Below are positions 17,765 through 26,116 of a DNA stretch of 64,000 nt, in pieces. The position numbers and the translations under genes were made by a program. Every line of letters begins with the position of its first letter. Within the stretch, counting starts at the first letter, position 1. This DNA is from Actinopolyspora lacussalsi subsp. righensis (GTDB lineage: Bacteria > Actinomycetota > Actinomycetes > Mycobacteriales > Pseudonocardiaceae), in the NCBI RefSeq assembly GCF_900116555.1, contig NZ_FPAT01000013.1:85473-149472 (forward strand), in the 5' to 3' direction. The notes beneath the pieces were generated by a model, which saw nothing but the letters and a program-made list of their open reading frames with translations, ran no database searches and had not been told where the DNA came from.

Positions 17765-19171
17765 TCAGCTGGTGCCCATCTCCTCCAGGGAACGACCCTT
17801 CGTCTCCTTGAGGTAGCGCACCACGAAGAACAGCGAGATCAGGGCGAACGCCGCGTAGATGAAGTAGGTGACCGGCAGGTTCCAGGCCTGCATGCTCGGG
17901 AAGGTCACCGTGACCAGCCAGTTGGCGATCCAGTTGGTCGCCGTGCCGAGGGCCAGCGCGGCGGCGCGGATGCGCGACGGGAACATCTCGCCGAGCAGCA
18001 CCCACATCACGACACCCCAGGATGCCGCGAAGAAGAACACGAAGGCACTCGCCGAGACCAGCGCGAGGGCACCCCACTCGAAGGGCAGCGTGGTCTCGCC
18101 GTCGACGACGTTGGCGTAGCTGAACGCCCAGCCGGTCAGTGTCAGCGCGATGGTCATGCCCAGGGAACCGACGACCAGCAGCGGCTTGCGGCCGATCTTG
18201 TCGACCAGCGCGATCGCGACGATCGTACCGATGATGTTCACGATGGAGGTGAACAGACTCAGCAGCAGCGAGTTGCTCTCCTCGACGCCGACGGACTGCC
18301 ACAGCGTGGAGGAGTAGTAGAAGATCACGTTGATGCCGACGAACTGCTGCAGCGCGGCGATCGCCATACCCACCCAGACGATGGGCAGCACGCCGAACTT
18401 GCCGCGCAGGTCGCTGAGCCTGGTCTTGCGCTCGCCACCGAGCGCGTTCCTGATCTCCTCGATCTTGATGTCCGCGTCCTCGGACTCGATGCGCTGCAAC
18501 ACCCCACGAGCCTGGTCGATCCTGCCCGCACGGACGAGGAACCGCGGGGATTCCGGGATGACCGAGGCGAGCACGAGATAGATCAACGCGGGAACGGCCT
18601 CGACGGCCAGCATCCACTGCCAGGTGTCCAGCGGGCCGAGCTGAGCCGAGGCACTGCCACCCGCCGAGGAGGCGAGCGCGTAGTTGACCAGCTGGGAAAC
18701 CGCGATACCCAGCACGATCGCGAGTTGTTGTAGCGAACCGAGCCTGCCGCGATACGCGGCGGGCGCGACCTCCGCGATGTAAGCGGGGCCGATCATCGAG
18801 GCGATACCGACGGCGACACCACCGACTATTCGCCACCAGGCGAGGTCCCAGACCGTGAAGGGCAGCGCCGAACCGATGGCACTGATGATGAACAGCACGG
18901 CCGCCACCTGCATCACCCTGGTGCGCCCGATCCGGTCGGCTATGCCACCGGCTATGGCCGCACCGAGTGCCGATCCGAGCAGCGCCGCGGCGACGGTGAC
19001 ACCGGTCAGTGCCGCGCCGACGCCGAAGTTCTCCTGGATGGCTCCCACCGCACCGTTGATGACCGAGGTGTCATAGCCGAACAGGAAGCCTCCCAGGGCT
19101 GCCGCCCCGGCAATCATCACCACGTGCGCAAGGTGATCGGTGGAACGACCTCTCGTCTGATCTACCGACAT
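17765..19171 (-). CDS. MFS sugar porter (glucose/xylose-type permease)
   Basis: 468 residues with 12 predicted TM helices. Sugar-porter signatures: GGFLFGYDTSVINGA in helix 1, DRIGRTRVM after helix 2, GVAVGIASMIGPAYIAEVAP in helix 4, PESPRFLVRAGR before the central loop, QQFVGINVIFYYSSTLW in helix 7, DKIGRKPLL, and a C-terminal ETKGRSLEEM. AGGAG lies 7 nt before the ATG. Likely a proton-coupled or facilitative hexose importer like GlcP. A 22-bp palindrome just upstream (19198-19219) suggests control by a dedicated repressor. Confidence 0.95.
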   Translation of the reverse strand: MSVDQTRGRSTDHLAHVVMIAGAAALGGFLFGYDTSVINGAVGAIQENFGVGAALTGVTVAAALLGSALGAAIAGGIADRIGRTRVMQVAAVLFIISAIGSALPFTVWDLAWWRIVGGVAVGIASMIGPAYIAEVAPAAYRGRLGSLQQLAIVLGIAVSQLVNYALASSAGGSASAQLGPLDTWQWMLAVEAVPALIYLVLASVIPESPRFLVRAGRIDQARGVLQRIESEDADIKIEEIRNALGGERKTRLSDLRGKFGVLPIVWVGMAIAALQQFVGINVIFYYSSTLWQSVGVEESNSLLLSLFTSIVNIIGTIVAIALVDKIGRKPLLVVGSLGMTIALTLTGWAFSYANVVDGETTLPFEWGALALVSASAFVFFFAASWGVVMWVLLGEMFPSRIRAAALALGTATNWIANWLVTVTFPSMQAWNLPVTYFIYAAFALISLFFVVRYLKETKGRSLEEMGTS

Positions 19172-19197
19172 CGAAGTACTCCTGAGCCCCCGATCGC

Positions 19198-19219
19198 CGA
19201 TGTGCCATGTCGCACATCG
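19198..19219. promoter_or_regulatory. Palindromic operator upstream of the sugar porter
   Basis: CGATGTGC-CATGTC-GCACATCG: perfect 8-bp half-sites with a 6-bp spacer, 27 bp upstream of the porter ATG. Symmetry and position fit a repressor site; the regulator is not in the window. Confidence 0.65.
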
Positions 19220-19379
19220 CTCGTTAACGACGGGTTACGCGACAACGTAAGTCACATTCGGCCCACTTGACTTCCACGATTCAGCGTGACGCTCGCCACT
19301 GTGACGGGTTCAGATGCACACCGTTTCTGAATCGAAGCGAGCTGCGTCTGACCTGGTAACGAAAGGGTCTCGATCGGGA

Positions 19380-19961
19380 TCAGCGGCTGGTGTCGACCCT
19401 GCCGAAGTTGAGATGCGCGCGCGAGGGCGTGGGGCCGCGCTGGCCCTGGTACCGGGAACCGGCCGCCTTGCTGCCGTAGGGGTGTTCGGCCGGACTGGAG
19501 AGGCGGAACAGGCAGAGCTGGCCGATCTTCATGCCCGGCCAGAGGGTGATGGGCAGGTTCGCGACGTTGGACAGCTCCAACGTGATGTGCCCGCTGAAGC
19601 CGGGATCGATGAATCCGGCGGTGGAGTGGGTGAGCAGGCCGAGCCTGCCCAGGGAGGACTTGCCCTCCAGGCGGCCCGCCAGGTCGTCGGGAAGGCGAAC
19701 CGTCTCGTAGGTGGAGCCGAGCACGAACTCGCCCGGATGGAGGACGAACGCGTCGTCGTCGGAGTGCTCGACCAGCGAAGTCAGGTCGTCCTGCTGCAGC
19801 GAGGGGTCGATGTGGGTGTACTTGGAATTGTCGAAGACCCGGAAGAACCGGTCCAGCCGAACGTCGATGCTCGACGGCTGGATCAGCGCGTCGTCGAACG
19901 GATCGAGTTCGAGGCGGCCCTCGTCGAGCTCTTTACGCAGGTCGCGGTCACTGAGCAACAC
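19380..19961 (-). CDS. dcd: dCTP deaminase
   Basis: 193-residue trimeric enzyme of pyrimidine deoxynucleotide synthesis converting dCTP to dUTP, or directly to dUMP in the bifunctional actinobacterial type. Motifs: [52 protein letters not shown] (catalytic Ser/Arg and Glu region), [13 protein letters not shown], and [18 protein letters not shown] at the C-terminus. Starts with GTG at 19961. The dcd / tRNA-Gly neighbourhood is conserved in mycobacteria and relatives. Confidence 0.97.
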   Translation of the reverse strand: MLLSDRDLRKELDEGRLELDPFDDALIQPSSIDVRLDRFFRVFDNSKYTHIDPSLQQDDLTSLVEHSDDDAFVLHPGEFVLGSTYETVRLPDDLAGRLEGKSSLGRLGLLTHSTAGFIDPGFSGHITLELSNVANLPITLWPGMKIGQLCLFRLSSPAEHPYGSKAAGSRYQGQRGPTPSRAHLNFGRVDTSR

Positions 19962-20041
19962 GGAAACAGCGTATCGGGTGGGTGGGTGAACATCGCCGTT
20001 GGCCGCCGTGCTAGGCTTAATTACGTCGCATTGAGGGCGAT

Positions 20042-20115
20042 GCGGGTGTAGTTCAATGGCAGAACATCAGCTTCCCAAGCTGAGAACGCGGGTTCGATCC
20101 CCGTCACCCGCTCCA
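20042..20115 (+). tRNA. tRNA-Gly (anticodon CCC), CCA encoded
   Basis: Full cloverleaf: acceptor GCGGGTG/CACCCGC, D arm GTTCAATGGCAGAAC, anticodon stem TCAGC/GCTGA with loop TTCCCAA (anticodon CCC), T arm CGGGTTCGATCCCCG, discriminator T and genomic CCA at 20113-20115. Its 3' half, from 20072 on, is the attachment-site core of the island that follows. Confidence 0.96.
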
Positions 20116-20131
20116 ACGGTGAAGGCCCAGG
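20072..20131 (+). repeat. Left attachment-site repeat (inside intact tRNA-Gly)
   Basis: 60 bp identical to 32018-32077. Similarity continues, with substitutions, for about 230 bp further (20132-20360 against 32078-32318). Confidence 0.92.
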
Positions 20132-20165
20132 CCAGGAACTTCCGGGTTCCGCCTGGGCCTTTTTC
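20122..20165 (+). terminator. Rho-independent terminator of tRNA-Gly
   Basis: AAGGCCCAGGC pairs with GCCTGGGCCTT, followed by TTTTT. The inner part (GGAAC/GTTCC) extends the stem. An almost identical terminator follows the tRNA fragment at 32067. Confidence 0.93.
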
Positions 20166-20253
20166 GTGCGCGAAGGTTGGCGGCCTGCGGCAGCAAGAAC
20201 CGGCATGGTGCAGCTCCGTGGCGAAGCTCGTCTCGACTGGTCCGGGAGCGGCT

Positions 20254-20625
20254 TCAGTCCGCGAGGGCCGAGGACTCCGGCCGCACCACGAACTCGGATA
20301 CCGCTGTATCCACGGTTTCCTTGAGCCGCAACAGGTTGGTACGGCTCATCGTGAGCACGATCGGGGTTCGCGCGCCGATGTAGAGATCGGCGAGGTTGAA
20401 CCGGCGCCACGTCTCACCAATCAACGAGGTGCGATCGACGATCAACAACCGCTTGGCGCGGTCCAGCGGGAACGCCACACCTTCGAGCTGCTGCTTCGCG
20501 GCGGGACGCGTTGTCGCCGTCACCTCGGAACATCGACAGGGCTGGGGCGTCGTCGCGCCCGCTCCCGGATCCGTTTCGTCCGGCCGTCCCGGAACGGACT
20601 CAGTGGACTCTCGCCTCAAAGACAA
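20254..20625 (-). CDS. Island left-end hypothetical protein
   Basis: 123 residues, unrecognised. The first 35 residues are polar; the rest looks folded (RLLIVDRTSLIGETWRRFNL, IVLTMSRTNLLRLKETVDTA, SEFVVRPESSALAD). A truncated homologue of the C-terminal third lies at 32202-32318 in the second element, so this gene marks the left end of a family of related elements. It overlaps the upstream gene by 10 bp. Confidence 0.6.
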   Translation of the reverse strand: MSLRRESTESVPGRPDETDPGAGATTPQPCRCSEVTATTRPAAKQQLEGVAFPLDRAKRLLIVDRTSLIGETWRRFNLADLYIGARTPIVLTMSRTNLLRLKETVDTAVSEFVVRPESSALAD

Positions 20626-20906
20626 TGACGCCTCCGCTCAACAACTACGCTTTCCGCTCGTGCTTCCCGTTGCCCGGCGATCGGGCGGAGCCATCCTGAG
20701 ACCAGCGCTTCCGCGAACCACTCGCTGAGTGCCATCACCTCGCGCACTTGGTGGGTGAGGTCGTTCACCAGCCGATTCCGTTCGGGATCACTCTCTCCCA
20801 GGAGAGGCGGCGTCGATCGCCGAACCGTACGAACTCGCTCCACCAAATCTTCCAGCTCTTGCTCTCGAACCTTCGCCTCCGGGCGAGAAGAGCGCTCTTC
20901 TGACAT
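20616..20906 (-). CDS. Small charged helical hypothetical protein
   Basis: 96 residues from the ATG at 20906 (MSEERSSRPEAK). Almost entirely helical and charged (REQELEDLVERVRTVRR; NDLTHQVREVMALSEWFAEA). No family recognised. Upstream partner of the 123-residue gene and divergent from the GntR regulator; both may be repressed through the CTAG-rich sites at 20955-20998. Confidence 0.6.
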   Translation of the reverse strand: MSEERSSRPEAKVREQELEDLVERVRTVRRSTPPLLGESDPERNRLVNDLTHQVREVMALSEWFAEALVSGWLRPIAGQREARAESVVVERRRHCL

Positions 20907-20954
20907 CAGGCAACCCCGTTCGGAAGCTGTGCAGCTACTCAATCAACATGAACA

Positions 20955-20998
20955 AGCTAGCTAACCTGGCTAGCCATGTCAATCTGGCTAGGTACTAG
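20955..20998. promoter_or_regulatory. Cluster of GCTAG-type operator half-sites
   Basis: Between the divergent promoters, AGCTAGC, CTGGCTAGC and CTGGCTAG recur within 40 bp, including the inverted pair GCTAGC-N7-GCTAGC. Such repeats suit the GntR regulator encoded 30 bp to the right. Confidence 0.6.
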
Positions 20999-21024
20999 AC
21001 GGGGTTGAGCTCTAACCTGAGCAC

Positions 21025-21867
21025 ATGAGCCTTGATCCCGACGATCCTCGCCCGCCTTATGTGCAGGTAGCGAGCGCGCTTCGAGCGGCGATCCTCACGC
21101 GGACCTATCAGCCAGGGGACCGGCTGCCCTCCGGCGCCGAGCTGGGCAGACAATACGGCGTCGCTCGCATGACGGCGCAGCAGGCTCTACGGGTACTGCG
21201 CGAGGAAGGGCTGGTCACCTCGCGGCAGGGAAGCGGCGTGTTCGTGCGGGAGCGCACCGAACGGCCGGTCGGGCTGCGCCCACACATCGAACGCGCCTTC
21301 GAAGCCGAGCACATCTCGATCGACTTCGCCGGGTTCTCCGGCGAGACACTGCACGGCGCGCTCCAGGAACCGCTGGACAAGATCCGGGTGGGGCGGCTGA
21401 CGCCGCAGTCGCTGCGGATTCGGATGCTGTTGCCGGACACACGGAACCCGATGCCGCTGCCCTGCAAAGTCGACGGTTTGGAGGACAGCCCGGCTTTCCG
21501 CGCACGGGCCGACGGCATCATGCGCAGGCACACCCAGGCGATCATGGCTTCGGTGCGAGAGCTCGGCTCGTTCGGTCTGGTGCCGGAGACTTCCGCCGAG
21601 GTACGGCTGCATCCGACCGCGCCGCTGTTCAAGCTCTACGTGCTGAACAACTCCGAGATCTTCTTCGGTTTCTACCCGGTTCGCGAGCACGTCGTTGCGC
21701 TGGAAGGAGAGGACACACCGGTCTACGACCTCATGGGCAAGGACGCGACGCTGTTCCAACACGCCGCGGACGCGGACGAGGAGTTGACCGGCAGCCAGTA
21801 CGTCAAGCAGTCGCAACTGTGGTTCGAGTCGATGTGGGCCACCGTCAGCCGCGAGATCCAACCATGA
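21025..21867 (+). CDS. GntR-family transcriptional regulator
   Basis: 280 residues. N-terminal winged HTH of GntR type: PPYVQVASALRAAILTRTYQ, PGDRLPSGAELGRQYGVARM, TAQQALRVLREEGLV, TSRQGSGVFVRE (residues 9-75). The C-terminal domain (about 90-280) is unlike the usual UTRA chorismate-lyase fold in sequence; closest by eye to regulators found on actinomycete integrative elements (KorSA of pSAM2 is a GntR repressor of element genes). It ends in an ATGA overlap with the HAD gene. Likely represses the island's left operon. Confidence 0.85.
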   Translation: MSLDPDDPRPPYVQVASALRAAILTRTYQPGDRLPSGAELGRQYGVARMTAQQALRVLREEGLVTSRQGSGVFVRERTERPVGLRPHIERAFEAEHISIDFAGFSGETLHGALQEPLDKIRVGRLTPQSLRIRMLLPDTRNPMPLPCKVDGLEDSPAFRARADGIMRRHTQAIMASVRELGSFGLVPETSAEVRLHPTAPLFKLYVLNNSEIFFGFYPVREHVVALEGEDTPVYDLMGKDATLFQHAADADEELTGSQYVKQSQLWFESMWATVSREIQP

Positions 21868-22556
21868 GTGAGCACGGCACCGACCAGCAGCGGTTGCGCG
21901 AGATCCTCGCGGCGACCTCGTGCGTCATGCTCGACTTCGACGGACCCCTCTGCGCCGTATTCGCGGATCTGGGAGCTTCGACGGTTGCCGCCCGCGCGCT
22001 CGATGCGATCCGGCAAGCCGGGTATGCCGACGTCGCGCGGCGGTGCGAAACGAGTGATCCGTTGGATCTACTGGAATCGATCGCCGCCGAGTACCCCGAA
22101 CTCGTGCCGGATGTCGATGCGGTGGTCAGCGATGCCGAGAACGAAGCCGTTTCCAACGCGGCCTCGACGCCGGGAGTTGTCGAGCTGATCGAACGCTGCC
22201 ACGCTTCCGGGCGGTCGCTGTGCATCGTCAGCAACAATGCCGAATCCGCCGTGCGTGCCTATCTGGCAGAGTACGGGCTTACCCGCAAGGTGGATGCCAT
22301 CGCGGCACGTCGACCGGACGACGCCGCTCACCTGAAGCCGGATACGCGGCTCCTACGGCGTGTGGCCGAAGCAACCGGGAGCAGCCCCGCCGCCTGCACG
22401 CTCATCGGGGACTCTCCGAGCGACATCAAGGCCGCGCACGCCTTCGGCGCCCACGCGATCGGCTACGCGAACAAACCCGGCAAGTTTGTGAAGCTCACCA
22501 ACGCCGGGGCCGACACCGTGGCAGAAAAACTGGAACTCATCACGAGTGAGCTGTAG
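21864..22556 (+). CDS. HAD-superfamily hydrolase
   Basis: 230 residues, ATG overlapping the GntR stop. HAD motif I is VMLDFDGPLCAVF (DxDG, residue ~21), motif II is SLCIVSNNAESAV (S/N near 121), and motif III/IV is the lysine in HLKPDT then LIGDSPSDIKAAHAFG (near 178). A helical cap (about 35-100) makes it a phosphoglycolate-phosphatase-like subclass I member. Probable small-molecule phosphatase. GntR+HAD gene pairs recur on actinomycete chromosomes and elements; the role in the island is unknown. Confidence 0.88.
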   Translation: MSEHGTDQQRLREILAATSCVMLDFDGPLCAVFADLGASTVAARALDAIRQAGYADVARRCETSDPLDLLESIAAEYPELVPDVDAVVSDAENEAVSNAASTPGVVELIERCHASGRSLCIVSNNAESAVRAYLAEYGLTRKVDAIAARRPDDAAHLKPDTRLLRRVAEATGSSPAACTLIGDSPSDIKAAHAFGAHAIGYANKPGKFVKLTNAGADTVAEKLELITSEL

Positions 22557-23141
22557 TAGCCGAGCAGCATGGCGTTCACCCGCACAGTTGGACACAACGT
22601 TTGAAAGCCTGGGTACACGATGATCGACAAGGTCGCATGGATCAGACTCGAGAAAAGCCTTTCGATTTGCAGCCCGCGTGTAAGTCACACGTCCTCACCC
22701 CGTCAGGTCAGGAACGATCAGCCCCAGCCAAGGGAGCAAGCCTGTTACCAGAGAGCCCCTCGACCTCCGCGATTGCCCCATGCCCAGACGCATCGGACGA
22801 GGAGCCACCGCACACAGCATTGGGACGAAGCCCCTACGTGGTAGCTGCCTCAGCGCATACTCCTCCGCCGAGAGTAGATGCTAAGGGAACCGGCTGCTCT
22901 GACGCACCAGCCCGGAGCTCTCATCAGGACTCATCTTGACAGCCATGGTGAAGACCAAGATCAAATAGTCCGCTGACCAGCATCGATACTGCTCGGCGAT
23001 CGCGCCTCACGCGGCCCGAGGTCACTGGCCTGGAACGATGTCGTGGCCTCCACGTATGCTCTGCTGAGGTCGGTCGAAATGCCTCGACAGCTGGCATCGA
23101 CCCCTAGAGGCATGATTAGTCACGTGTTGTGAACTGGAGTA
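22557..23141. other. Non-coding stretch at the start of the AT-richer cargo
   Basis: 585 bp in which base composition shifts from host-like to AT-richer. Short open frames exist on both strands, but none has a ribosome site and a coherent protein. Probably the insertion junction of the restriction-type cassette, and its promoter. Confidence 0.5.
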
Positions 23142-24203
23142 ATGGTGGACGACCAGCAACCCGCAATGGAGGCGCCTTTGAACACTACTGGCCAGGACGC
23201 ATCCGGTACCTCCGTCCGCCCCCCTGGACGCGCGTCCATCGCCAACGGCCAACTCAAGGACACGCCAGCGAACCGCGCCCTACATCCTACCGTCACACCA
23301 GATTCCATCTTCAGCGCACCTTCCTTGATAGACCATGCCTACTATGCCGACACAAAAGCTGTCATCTTCAACGAAGACATTCGAACTGGGCTTCGTCGGC
23401 TCCGTGACTCCAACCTAATGGTGGATTGCATAGTCACCTCGCCTCCTTATTACGGACAACGTGACTATGGCATCGACGGCCAGCTCGGGCTTGAAAGTCA
23501 CCCCAAGGACTTTATAGACAACCTGTCAGAAATATTCTCGCTATGCTGGGATGTACTAAACGAAACTGGGTCACTTTGGATCAATATTGGAGACACCTAT
23601 TGGAGCGGAAAAGGGGCCCATAAAAGCGGCGAGACAAAGCAAGGAGCCCGCCGCTTCGGTCTAAGGCCACAAGACCGCCCCGGTGACGGAGGCTGGGCCC
23701 GACCTAAACAGCAGCTCCTAGTTCCGCACCGATTGGCGATAGCTCTGCAAGATGCCGGATGGTTGGTCCGCAACGATAATGTGTGGGTAAAATCGAACCC
23801 AGTACCTGACCAAGTTAGAGATCGATGCTCTGTTTCGCATGAATACATATTTCATCTCACAAAGAGCAGATGGTACTATTTTGATCGGACAGATGTTGGA
23901 CGTACACAGAAATCCGGTCGGGTTCTACCCCCTCTGGACACGTGGGCAGCAAAACCTTCGTCTGGTGCAGGAAAGCACCGTGCTGCCTTCTCCGAAGAAC
24001 TGGTAAGGATTCCAATCTTAACTACCACTCCACCTGGCGGAATTGTCCTCGACCCATTTAATGGTTCCGGCACTTCCATGAGTTTCGCACGAAAGCAGGG
24101 TTATCGATCAATAGGAATCGAACTAAACAAAGAGTACTGCGAACACGCCGTATCCCATATGAAAAACCTAGACTCCGAAGACACGTTAGACCTGGAGATA
24201 TAG
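23142..24203 (+). CDS. DNA methyltransferase, beta class (N4-cytosine or N6-adenine)
   Basis: 353 residues. Catalytic motif IV TSPPYYGQRDYG (residues 99-110) precedes SAM-binding motif I DPFNGSGT (304-311), the beta-class order. SPPYY is typical of N4-cytosine enzymes, but N6-adenine methylation cannot be excluded. The variable region between (about 150-250) would hold target recognition. First of four tightly packed genes: the next ATG follows its stop directly. Expected role is self-protection in the restriction system downstream. Codon use is much less GC-biased than the flanking chromosome. Confidence 0.93.
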   Translation: MVDDQQPAMEAPLNTTGQDASGTSVRPPGRASIANGQLKDTPANRALHPTVTPDSIFSAPSLIDHAYYADTKAVIFNEDIRTGLRRLRDSNLMVDCIVTSPPYYGQRDYGIDGQLGLESHPKDFIDNLSEIFSLCWDVLNETGSLWINIGDTYWSGKGAHKSGETKQGARRFGLRPQDRPGDGGWARPKQQLLVPHRLAIALQDAGWLVRNDNVWVKSNPVPDQVRDRCSVSHEYIFHLTKSRWYYFDRTDVGRTQKSGRVLPPLDTWAAKPSSGAGKHRAAFSEELVRIPILTTTPPGGIVLDPFNGSGTSMSFARKQGYRSIGIELNKEYCEHAVSHMKNLDSEDTLDLEI

Positions 24204-24878
24204 ATGCCTCTATATATCGCCAAACATAGTTTGAAGAAAGCTGTCGATAGACTCGGAACCAGCGCAGCCTCGGCGAATCTCGGTGACTATTTAATCTTCA
24301 AACGTGCACTTCAAAACAGAATCGCAGAAGCGCGCTACTCAGCACAACCCGCACCAGAAACTGTTGTCACCGGCACAAGATCATCCCACTACACTACCGC
24401 CATAAACGAATTTGCGCTTTGGGTTATTGATATCCCTCCATCGGACGTTGATAACCCATACTTCATCCCGTTCGGATCAACACGAGACAAGACTCGAGGA
24501 TACCGGTCGGCAAAGTTCCCTTCAAATGGTTCCTCTGACACTGTCAGCCGATGGCAGCAACGAAGTAGAGCCCCGCTCCTCTCAGTCCCAAATACAAAAC
24601 CCAAGGAGTATTACTTCGCAAATCCCAAAGCACACGATCTCGAATCATTTTTTATGCCTAGCGCGTCATCAGACTCTAGCGAAAATAAACCACAAATACT
24701 CGATTCAGCAATTTGGTGGTTTCGATCTACAGATCTATATACCATATTTGATCACAATCCAACAGATGAGGAAGTTACTAACAAGTTCATCGATGACACA
24801 GGACTCAACGATAATGAAATTCGAGCGCTTTTTTCTTCAGACACTCCATTAGTTCATTTGGGGTATGACCCATCATGA
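24204..24878 (+). CDS. Unknown protein of the methyltransferase-McrBC-like operon
   Basis: 224 residues; ATG immediately after the methyltransferase stop, with GGAG inside the preceding gene. No motif recognised. Visible features: basic N-terminus (SLKKAVDRLGTS), a hydrophobic core near residue 75 (NEFALWVIDIPPSD), PYFIPFGSTRDKTRGYRSAK, and an acidic C-terminus. Position corresponds to the extra small subunit of BsuMI-like systems (two McrBC-like subunits plus an additional R protein), so it may be a specificity or nuclease-accessory subunit. That is inference only. Confidence 0.8.
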   Translation: MPLYIAKHSLKKAVDRLGTSAASANLGDYLIFKRALQNRIAEARYSAQPAPETVVTGTRSSHYTTAINEFALWVIDIPPSDVDNPYFIPFGSTRDKTRGYRSAKFPSNGSSDTVSRWQQRSRAPLLSVPNTKPKEYYFANPKAHDLESFFMPSASSDSSENKPQILDSAIWWFRSTDLYTIFDHNPTDEEVTNKFIDDTGLNDNEIRALFSSDTPLVHLGYDPS

Positions 24879-24900
24879 CAGTGCGCTTAGGGAGACCCAC

Positions 24901-26112
24901 ATGACGGTCGTTTATGCCGACCAACCGGCTGCACCTGAAGACTATCTGCCACCGGCGCCACAGTCCCAGCATTCAACGAAGCCGAAGCAACTATTAGAAG
25001 CCACTCTACAACGATACAGCGAAGGTATCGATCACGTAGTCGACTACTTGTCAAAAATTGGATTCGTCTTCGAACCGTGGCAAGTGTCGGCATTTGTTAC
25101 CGCAGTTCGGACAAAGCCATTCGTAATTCTAGCGGGTATATCCGGCACTGGCAAGACACAGCTCACTAAGCTGGTTGCCAACGCGACCGGAAGTAGGTGC
25201 TACACGATCCCAGTTCGTCCAGACTGGAATGACAGTAGCGATCTACTCGGCTTTGAACGAATCGATGGATCTTTTCAGCCAGGACCTCTTCTGCGGATAG
25301 CACGCGAAGCAACCGATGACCCGCACACGCAATACTTTGTGGTTCTCGATGAGATGAATTTAGCCCGCGTAGAATACTACATGGCCGAGGTTCTCAGCAC
25401 ACTCGAGGATCGTTCCTGGGAGGAGGGGAGAACTATTTCTTCATCGTTTTTCCCTCATCTTGCAGGAGGGGAATACGATGTCTGGAGCTCCGTCGGTCTG
25501 CCTGGCAACCTGTGCCTAGTTGGGTCTGTCAACATGGATGAGACCACACACGGGTTCTCAAAAAAGGTACTGGACCGATCTTTTGTTATTGAGTTTTCAA
25601 AAATCGACTTGTCCTCCATCCCTCAGGCAGTCACAGAGCCTGCACAGGCTAAACGCTGGGCGTCTCAAGACTGGTGTCCACGCGCGGTGTCGCTTGCTCA
25701 GCATCCCCTCGTGTCACATCCTGATGTTCCGTCTATAATTGAAACCTTAATACACGTGAATTCACTTCTTGAGCCTGCTCAGTTGCAGTTTGGATATCGA
25801 GTTCGCGACGAAATTATTATGTTTTGTCTTGCAGCAAACGATTGTTCTGAATCGTTCTCAACAAGTGATTCAGGTGCAGTTGACCCACTAGACCTAGCTA
25901 TTGCCATGAAGGTCTTGCCTAGAATACAAGGCGCTGGCACGACTGTGCGCAAAGTACTTGATAACCTACGCTCCTGGGCCTCGCCAGGCATTGACGACCC
26001 TGCCGGTAGCACTACAGATACTAGCGAGCCAGGGTTTCCATTCTGCAGTGACCGTATTGAATTGATGCTGCGTCGACTTCACGAAACCGGATTTACCAAC
26101 TATTGGCTCTGA
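24901..26112 (+). CDS. McrB-like AAA+ NTPase of a restriction system
   Basis: 403 residues from the ATG at 24901 (AGGGAG 6 nt upstream, better than an in-frame ATG at 24865). AAA+ core: Walker A GISGTGKT (79-86), Walker B FVVLDEMNLARVEYY (146-160), and a sensor region GSVNMDETTHGFSKKVLDRS (208-227) corresponding to the MNTADRS segment of McrB GTPases. The first 60 residues are too short for a DNA-binding domain like that of E. coli McrB, so target recognition must come from elsewhere. Translocating motor partner of the nuclease encoded next. Confidence 0.92.
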   Translation: MTVVYADQPAAPEDYLPPAPQSQHSTKPKQLLEATLQRYSEGIDHVVDYLSKIGFVFEPWQVSAFVTAVRTKPFVILAGISGTGKTQLTKLVANATGSRCYTIPVRPDWNDSSDLLGFERIDGSFQPGPLLRIAREATDDPHTQYFVVLDEMNLARVEYYMAEVLSTLEDRSWEEGRTISSSFFPHLAGGEYDVWSSVGLPGNLCLVGSVNMDETTHGFSKKVLDRSFVIEFSKIDLSSIPQAVTEPAQAKRWASQDWCPRAVSLAQHPLVSHPDVPSIIETLIHVNSLLEPAQLQFGYRVRDEIIMFCLAANDCSESFSTSDSGAVDPLDLAIAMKVLPRIQGAGTTVRKVLDNLRSWASPGIDDPAGSTTDTSEPGFPFCSDRIELMLRRLHETGFTNYWL

Positions 26113-26116
26113 ACAT

